The notes under the pieces: model-generated
Database searches by the model: none
Told to the model about the DNA's origin: nothing
The model's input: the letters and a program-made list of their open reading frames with translations, nothing else
Assembly (NCBI GenBank): GCA_009692045.1
Contig: SIAA01000001.1
Location: 1 to 64,000 of the forward strand
Length of the DNA stretch: 64,000 nucleotides
From: Phycisphaerales bacterium
GTDB taxonomy: Bacteria > Planctomycetota > Phycisphaerae > Phycisphaerales > SM1A02
Direction of reading: 5' to 3'
Part shown: positions 59,252 to 64,000 of the stretch, piece by piece
Position numbering within the stretch: the stretch's first letter is position 1
Layout of the letters: each line of letters begins with the position of its first letter
Program-made: the position numbers and the translations under genes

Positions 59252-59392
59252 ACGGATTGATGCTGGCAATGCGGTTCTGCGCGATCATTTCACCGGAATT
59301 CAACAGCCTCGCCTTGATACCGCCCGCCCCAACTCCATACTGTCCCTGACACGCCAGCGGCAATAACTCGCGCACCTCCAGAGGCAATCCAC

Positions 59393-60607
59393 ATGACCCA
59401 TCTGATCGCACTTCTCACCGCCGTTCTCGCCCAAACCACCCCGCCGCAGATTGAACTGCAGCTTGTCCCGGTGGGCGATCCTGGAAATGAGTCGCTTCCG
59501 ATCATCAACTTCAATCCGACCTTTCCGACCCCGGAGAACGCGACTGAGTTCGTCGGCTCGGTCTCGTACGAGTATGAAATCGGTCGGGTCGAGATCACGG
59601 TGAATCAGTGGGTGAGTTTTCTGAACACCGTCGATCCCACCGGCAGCAATGACCGTGGTCTTTGGGACCCAGCCATGTCGCCGGAACTGGACTCGATGTA
59701 TGGTTCCGTGCGGCGAGCGCCGAGCGCCCCCGCGGGGAGTCGGTATCAGGTTGCAGAGCCAGAGTTCAATCAGAGACCCATCGCCTGGATTGACTTCTTT
59801 CGCGCGGCGCGATTCATCAACTCGCTGCACAACGGACACTCTGAGCGCACCACTGGACCTAGTGGCGTGATTGTCTATCGCTGCTGGTTCTCGCAAAACA
59901 CCGAGACCGGCGTCTATGACCTGCGCAATCAGCAGACTTTCGGCGTCGGCGCTACGCGTGCGGTGTTGGAGGGATTCGTCCTTCCCTCTCAGAACGAGTG
60001 GATCAAGGCGGCCTACTACTCGCATCTTCCAACGGCAAATGGTTCGCACTATTGGCGCTTCCCCACCCGCAGCGACGAACCCCCAACTCCCGCGCTGGTG
60101 AATGCCTGCGGCGAAGTGACGAATGTTGCCAGTGCCCCGATCGTCAACTACAACAATGTCGCTTCCTGGTGCCCCCAGAGTTGCCACAGTGGTGATGTTG
60201 GTTCATGTCCCAATCCCTTTGGATTCATGGGCAATCTCACCCGAGTTGGTGCCTGCCAGACTCTGTCGCCATGGAACACGCTCGATCAGGGCGGCAATCT
60301 GGTGGAGTGGACTGACACCGTTGTTGCCCCGCTGGCGGGCGCACCTAACCCTCTCGCGATCCCGATCTGGCGGCAGTTGCATGGCGGAATCGCCGTTGCG
60401 GGGGGCTGGCAGTTGTGGATGTCAGCGACCGGAGCAAGTGATCCCTACGGACAGGTACTGGGAAACACCCGCTCCTTCGCGGGATTCCGCGTGGCCTATC
60501 TGCCCGCGAGTGCTGGAGGCTGCGTGGGTGATCTCACCGGCGATGGCCTGATCAATGGCGAGGATCTGGGAGCTCTCATCGGCGAGTGGGGACCCTGCCA
60601 GCCCTGA
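59393..60607 (+). CDS. Secreted FGE/SUMF1-like domain protein with dockerin-like tail
   Basis: 404 residues. Short signal peptide (HLIALLTAVLAQ). The formylglycine-generating-enzyme-sulfatase (SUMF1/C-type-lectin-like) fold appears as YEYEIGRVEITVNQWVSFLNTV near residue 60, PIAWIDFFRAARFINSLHNG, PSQNEWIKAAYYS, LDQGGNLVEWTDTV and GNTRSFAGFRVAYL. The catalytic Cys pair of true FGE is not evident, so a structural or binding role is more likely. The end carries one dockerin-like repeat DLTGDGLINGEDLGALIGEWG. Lies next to the restriction pair but belongs by style to the host. Confidence 0.84.
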   Translation: MTHLIALLTAVLAQTTPPQIELQLVPVGDPGNESLPIINFNPTFPTPENATEFVGSVSYEYEIGRVEITVNQWVSFLNTVDPTGSNDRGLWDPAMSPELDSMYGSVRRAPSAPAGSRYQVAEPEFNQRPIAWIDFFRAARFINSLHNGHSERTTGPSGVIVYRCWFSQNTETGVYDLRNQQTFGVGATRAVLEGFVLPSQNEWIKAAYYSHLPTANGSHYWRFPTRSDEPPTPALVNACGEVTNVASAPIVNYNNVASWCPQSCHSGDVGSCPNPFGFMGNLTRVGACQTLSPWNTLDQGGNLVEWTDTVVAPLAGAPNPLAIPIWRQLHGGIAVAGGWQLWMSATGASDPYGQVLGNTRSFAGFRVAYLPASAGGCVGDLTGDGLINGEDLGALIGEWGPCQP

Positions 60608-60624
60608 GCGAATCTTTGCGCTCA
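60605..60624. terminator. Possible bidirectional hairpin between convergent genes
   Basis: TGAGCG (60605-60610) and CGCTCA (60619-60624) form a 6-bp stem that includes both stop codons. No good T-run; weak. Confidence 0.25.
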
Positions 60625-61257
60625 CATTGATCCGAGCCAGAGCGTGAGGTAGAGCACAATCCACACTCCGGCAAGGAAGTGCCAGTACATGGAGCAGTAG
60701 GTGAGGCCGCTATGAGAGAGTCGGCTGTAGGTACCGCGACGCGCCCGGGCTGCTACTACGCCCATGGGGATCAGCCCACCGAGCACATGAACCGCGTGCA
60801 GGCCGGTGAGAACATAAAATGTCCAGCCGTACAGGCTGCTATCGATGTAGACACCGGCGCGCCACATGTCGATCCATCCCACGGCCTGCAACACTAGAAA
60901 GAGGCTGCCGAGAATCAGGGATCGTTCGATCCACTGTCGCCCCTGACGGCGCTGGTCACCAACAATCGCAGCGCTGGCGCGGGTCAACGTCCAGCTTGAT
61001 GCCAACAGCACGGCGGTTGAGATGAGCAGTATGCCGGGGATTCCCGGTTCGTCTGTAGGCCTCCACCCCGTGGCAGGATCGGGCTGAAGCCTGACTACTA
61101 CAAAGGCAAAAATCGTGGAGGCAAAGAGGATTCCCAGCGTGATCAGAAACAGCCACATCCCCATGCGCCCCGCCTGAAAGCGGGCATGCGAGTCGGAGAA
61201 CGCATCACGCGTGTCGCCGTCCCATTCCAGATGCAAGATTCGGCTCAGTCGCCCCAT
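60622..61257 (-). CDS. Second cytochrome c oxidase subunit III-like protein
   Basis: 211 residues from ATG 61257 (AGGTG upstream); a TTG at 61302 is possible. Five membrane segments: MGMWLFLITLGILFASTIFAFVVV, ILLISTAVLLASSWTL, SLILGSLFLVLQAVGWI, GWTFYVLTGLHAVHVLGGLIPMGVV and SMYWHFLAGVWIVLYLTLWL. The GLHAVHV and YWHF motifs are those of the heme-copper oxidase subunit III family. It is the last gene of the oxidase operon and only distantly similar to the larger subunit III at 61777. Confidence 0.85.
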   Translation of the reverse strand: MGRLSRILHLEWDGDTRDAFSDSHARFQAGRMGMWLFLITLGILFASTIFAFVVVRLQPDPATGWRPTDEPGIPGILLISTAVLLASSWTLTRASAAIVGDQRRQGRQWIERSLILGSLFLVLQAVGWIDMWRAGVYIDSSLYGWTFYVLTGLHAVHVLGGLIPMGVVAARARRGTYSRLSHSGLTYCSMYWHFLAGVWIVLYLTLWLGSM

Positions 61258-61311
61258 ATCACCTACAGAGTAATCCTCGAAAGCGTGCCCTGCCCGCCGC
61301 AAGAGGCCAAG

Positions 61312-61767
61312 TCATTGATCGAATCGGCCAACCGGCGCGTTCGGGGCATTCTGCAGGAGCGTCTCGGCAACGAGGGGCGGATTGCCATTGATTTGTTCGT
61401 GGCGGTACTGCGAGGTGTCCATCAGGCAGAACCCCATCATGAGCACTACGAATAGCACGCAACCGAAAAACACAATCATGTTGAAAGGGCGATCCCAGCG
61501 CAGGTGCATGAAAAACAGAGCAACAAGACTGGCCTTGATGACGGCGATTCCCAGGGCGATGTAAATGTTGAACTCTCCTATGTCCATGTAGCGGACTGCC
61601 ACCGTAATGCAGGTGAGAACCAGCAAGGCACAGGCGGTGACGACCAACGTTGTCATCGGCACCAGGTGACCAACGAGCGGTTGATCACCCGCTGGATGTA
61701 CAGCAGCGTGGGCATGACCGCCAGCGGCGGCTTCTATTGGTGGAGGAGAGTGAGGCTCGTGGGACAT
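61312..61767 (-). CDS. Cytochrome c oxidase subunit IV
   Basis: 151 residues. The N-terminal ~35 residues are His/Ala/Pro-rich; then three membrane helices: MTTLVVTACALLVLTCITVAV, FNIYIALGIAVIKASLVALFFMHL and FNMIVFFGCVLFVVLMMGFCLMD. The VIKASLVALFFMHLRW block is the hallmark of bacterial oxidase subunit IV. Fits between the two subunit III genes; 9 and 54 bases from its neighbours by the starts chosen. Confidence 0.88.
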   Translation of the reverse strand: MSHEPHSPPPIEAAAGGHAHAAVHPAGDQPLVGHLVPMTTLVVTACALLVLTCITVAVRYMDIGEFNIYIALGIAVIKASLVALFFMHLRWDRPFNMIVFFGCVLFVVLMMGFCLMDTSQYRHEQINGNPPLVAETLLQNAPNAPVGRFDQ

Positions 61768-61776
61768 GGTTCTGCC

Positions 61777-62823
61777 TTAGTGGATCAGATAGAACAAAGG
61801 GAAGAGGAAGATCCAAATGAGGTCGACGATGTGCCAGTACAAACCCACCAGATCGACTGGGGTATAGAAGTTGGAGTTGAAGTCGCCGCGCATGCCGCGG
61901 TAGATCAGCATGCCGATCACGACCATTCCCACCAGCACATGCACGCCGTGCAGGCCGGTCATCGCGTAGTACACCGCAAAAAACAGGTGCACATTGGCCG
62001 GCATCGTTGCATCTTCAAGATGGGCGCTCGGATGTCCCTCAGCGATTGTCTCTGAACCGTGAGGAGCAGCATCGGTCGAACCGGAAAGCGCTACTCCCAG
62101 AGGCCCGCGCGATGCGGGTTTCACAGCCGATAGTTCGGTGAGCGGCGCACCGACGAAGCTGGGGGACCCTCCCGCGGCCAGCATTGCGGCAGGTGCCAGC
62201 ACTTCGCCTACTGAGTCGGTGGATGTGCTCGCGGCGTGGCTGGTCGCCGCTGTGGCATGGCTGGATGCGCCCCCTTGGGCAACAGCAGCAGGCGCCGCGA
62301 TCTCATGGGAACCCTCAATGACGGCAATCTCATGGTCAGGTGGAACATAGAAGGTGCTGCCCCACACCAGATGCTCGTGAATCTTGTGGGTGTACTCAAA
62401 GTACTTGATCACCATGAAGGCGGCCGCGCCCGCCATGGTTAGCCACAGACACACCAGCATCGCCCTCTTGCGCGACCGCTGCGCGAAGTACACGGCGCTT
62501 GCCATGGTGAGACTGCTGACTATGAGCACGCAGGTGTTGATTCCACCCATGGTCGTGCTGAGATAGTGACTGGCGTAGCTAAAGACCTCAGGGAATCGAT
62601 TGCGCAGGACGGCATAGGCCACGAACAGCCCGCCGAAGAACAGAACTTCGGTGGCAAGAAACAGCCACATGCCCAACTTGCTGCTGTCAAACTGCTGAGC
62701 CGGGGTCTCGAAGTGGTGCGCGAGGAAGGGATGCTTGGCGTGCTCGCCGCCATGACCGTGATCAACTGCGTGGGAGTGCGGCACTGGAGCGCCTGATGCC
62801 TGATTGGCGTCAACAGTACTCAC
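61777..62823 (-). CDS. ctaE: Cytochrome c oxidase subunit III with large insertion
   Basis: 348 residues. KLGMWLFLATEVLFFGGLFVAY is the family's first helix pair; NTCVLIVSSLTMASAVYFAQR, MAGAAAFMVIKYFEYTHKI follow. About 110 residues rich in Ala, Ser, His and Gly (HATAATSHAASTSTDSVG...) then interrupt the loop before NVHLFFAVYYAMTGLHGVHVLVGMVVIG and LYWHIVDLIWIFLFPLFYLI. Ordinary subunit III has a short loop there. Overall 7 helices remain. Starts three bases after subunit I. Confidence 0.9.
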   Translation of the reverse strand: MSTVDANQASGAPVPHSHAVDHGHGGEHAKHPFLAHHFETPAQQFDSSKLGMWLFLATEVLFFGGLFVAYAVLRNRFPEVFSYASHYLSTTMGGINTCVLIVSSLTMASAVYFAQRSRKRAMLVCLWLTMAGAAAFMVIKYFEYTHKIHEHLVWGSTFYVPPDHEIAVIEGSHEIAAPAAVAQGGASSHATAATSHAASTSTDSVGEVLAPAAMLAAGGSPSFVGAPLTELSAVKPASRGPLGVALSGSTDAAPHGSETIAEGHPSAHLEDATMPANVHLFFAVYYAMTGLHGVHVLVGMVVIGMLIYRGMRGDFNSNFYTPVDLVGLYWHIVDLIWIFLFPLFYLIH

Positions 62824-62826
62824 TGG

Positions 62827-64000
62827 TCAGTGTCCCTTCGCCGGAGTTGGGTTCTCTCGCAGAGAGGGATCGAGGCTGCGATCAACCACATAACCATTCT
62901 CCTCATCACTCCAGCGCACGATGGAGAAGTCATAGCAGTCACCCACGCGCGGTGGCGTCTTGAAGTTGTCATGGGGAGGAGGCGAGGGACATTGCCACTC
63001 GAGGCTGCGCCCGCCCCAAGGATTGGCGGGCGCGCGCTTGCCGTTGACGAGACTCGCCAGCAGGTATCCCGCAGTGATGAAGAAACCCACGGACATGATG
63101 TAGGAACCAACCGTGGAAATCACATGGTAGGTCTGGAACTCCGGCAGGTAGTCGTAGTAGCGCCGGGGCATGCCCTGACTTCCCAGCATGAACTGGGTGA
63201 AGAAGGTCACATTGAATCCCACGAAGACCAAGACCCAGGCGAAGCGTCCCCAGTTCTCGTTGTACATGCGTCCCGTGATCTTGGGCCACCAGTGGTGCAG
63301 GCCGCCGATCATGGCGATCAGAGCTGAGCCCATCATCACATAGTGGAAGTGCGCAACAACGAAGTAGGTGTCATGCAGGTGAACATCAACACTGAGGGTG
63401 GCTAGATGCAGACCGGTAAGACCGCCGATGGTGAAGAGGAAGAGGAATGCCAGTCCATACAACATGGGGGTATTCAGCGAGATGTTGCCCTTGTATAGGG
63501 TGATGGTCCAGTTGAACACCTTTACAGCCGAAGGAATCCCCACGCTGAACGAGATCGCGGAGAAGATCGTGTTCATGAGCGCGCTCTGACCGCTGGTGAA
63601 CATGTGGTGGCCCCACACGATGAAACTGAACATGGCAATGGCGACGCTGCTGAAGGCAATGAAGCGATAGCCAAAGATGTGACGGTGACTATGCACCGAA
63701 ATGAGTTCACTCACGATTCCCATGGCGGGAACGATCATGATGTAGACGGCGGGGTGGCTGTAGAACCAGAAGAAGTGCTGGTAAAGAACCGGATCGCCGC
63801 CCATCGAGGGATTGAAAATCCCGATGTTGACTGTCCGCTCGATAATGAGAAGCAGCAGAGTGATGGCCAGCACCGGTGTCGCCAGCACCTGAATGATTGC
63901 CGTCGAGTAGATGGCCCAGAGGAACAGCGGCATCTTGAACCAGGTCATCCCCGGCGGACGCAGCTTGTGAATGGTGACTATGAAGTTCATCCCCGTGAAG
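62827..64000 (-). CDS. ctaD: Cytochrome c oxidase subunit I, A2-type, 5' end beyond the window
   Basis: The visible ~390 residues are the C-terminal two-thirds. [23 protein letters not shown] carries the first CuB histidine in a YSHPAVY context (no Glu), which marks the A2 subgroup of heme-copper oxidases. [10 protein letters not shown] supplies the other two CuB histidines, and [15 protein letters not shown] the heme a3 and heme a ligands. The reading frame is open to position 64000, so the true start is outside. Catalyses O2 reduction with proton pumping; the operon order I-III-IV-III' follows on the minus strand. Confidence 0.93.
   Translation of the reverse strand, partial: FTGMNFIVTIHKLRPPGMTWFKMPLFLWAIYSTAIIQVLATPVLAITLLLLIIERTVNIGIFNPSMGGDPVLYQHFFWFYSHPAVYIMIVPAMGIVSELISVHSHRHIFGYRFIAFSSVAIAMFSFIVWGHHMFTSGQSALMNTIFSAISFSVGIPSAVKVFNWTITLYKGNISLNTPMLYGLAFLFLFTIGGLTGLHLATLSVDVHLHDTYFVVAHFHYVMMGSALIAMIGGLHHWWPKITGRMYNENWGRFAWVLVFVGFNVTFFTQFMLGSQGMPRRYYDYLPEFQTYHVISTVGSYIMSVGFFITAGYLLASLVNGKRAPANPWGGRSLEWQCPSPPPHDNFKTPPRVGDCYDFSIVRWSDEENGYVVDRSLDPSLRENPTPAKGH

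Noticed and set aside
1-64000. CRISPR arrays, tRNA, rRNA, IS elements
   Set aside because: No regularly spaced repeats, cloverleaf cores, rRNA stretches or transposase motifs were recognised by reading; tRNAscan-SE or Infernal would be needed to exclude small RNAs.

Overview
The window looks like chromosomal DNA of a GC-rich planctomycete, most likely of the Phycisphaerae type. The evidence is a PEP-CTERM tail of the planctomycete VPAPGAL...RRRR kind, several secreted proteins ending in dockerin-like DLDGDGxxxGxDLAxLLxxWG repeats, DUF1080 and DUF3179 proteins, weak Shine-Dalgarno sites, and very tight gene packing with many 4-base ATGA/GTGA stop-start overlaps. No rRNA, tRNA or CRISPR array was recognised. 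Both window edges cut genes: recJ on the left and cytochrome oxidase subunit I on the right.

Layout. (1) 1-12.4 kb is housekeeping: recJ (partial), adk, a PDZ protein, an APH-type kinase, yicC, secG, tpiA, a PEP-CTERM protein with a clear terminator, acs and alaS. A decayed, internally deleted secreted-protein gene lies just upstream of alaS. (2) 12.8-17.6 kb holds a small regulatory pair (sigma region-4-like protein and HD-GYP phosphohydrolase), then a DUF1015-serA-serC serine operon. (3) 17.6-33.1 kb is an alpha-glucan region. On the minus strand a seven-gene run carries an exported GH13 enzyme, malQ, glgP, two DUF1080 proteins, a flavin-reductase-like protein and a basic histone-H1-like/DUF2934 protein. 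On the plus strand is an ABC sugar importer in which the binding protein is fused to the MalF-type permease, followed by malG and malK. A secreted branching-enzyme-like GH13 protein with dockerin-like repeats closes the region. The plausible path is extracellular cutting of alpha-glucan, maltodextrin import, then MalQ/GlgP processing to glucose-1-phosphate.

(4) 33.2-35.1 kb carries a SYLF lipoprotein and a dockerin-tailed secreted protein. (5) 35.2-48.6 kb is a type IV pilus locus built as two diverging operons. The minus side has three prepilins, a large PilX-like protein, a secretin and a TPR lipoprotein. The plus side has the major prepilin followed by pilM, N, O, P, B and C. Two strong hairpins separate the pilin from pilM, and a perfect AT-rich 16-bp palindrome lies between the minor-pilin genes and the secretin. 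(6) 48.6-53.4 kb has a PEGA-domain Ser/Thr kinase, a small membrane protein, an FG-GAP-like secreted protein and a secreted alpha-toroid protein.

(7) 53.4-56.8 kb and 60.6-64 kb encode aerobic respiration: heme A synthase, heme O synthase, a DUF3179 protein, and an A2-type cytochrome c oxidase operon (I, III, IV and a second III-like subunit). (8) Between these blocks, at 56.8-59.3 kb, sits an insertion of lower GC with a HaeIII-like (predicted GGCC) type II restriction-modification pair. A 93-bp inverted, mutated copy of the 3' end of the restriction gene lies on the other side of the methylase gene. An FGE/SUMF1-like dockerin protein follows. The most unusual points are this restriction island with its inverted remnant, the binding protein-permease fusion, the glucan operon that also carries DUF1080, flavin-reductase-like and histone-like genes, and the DUF1015-serA-serC linkage.
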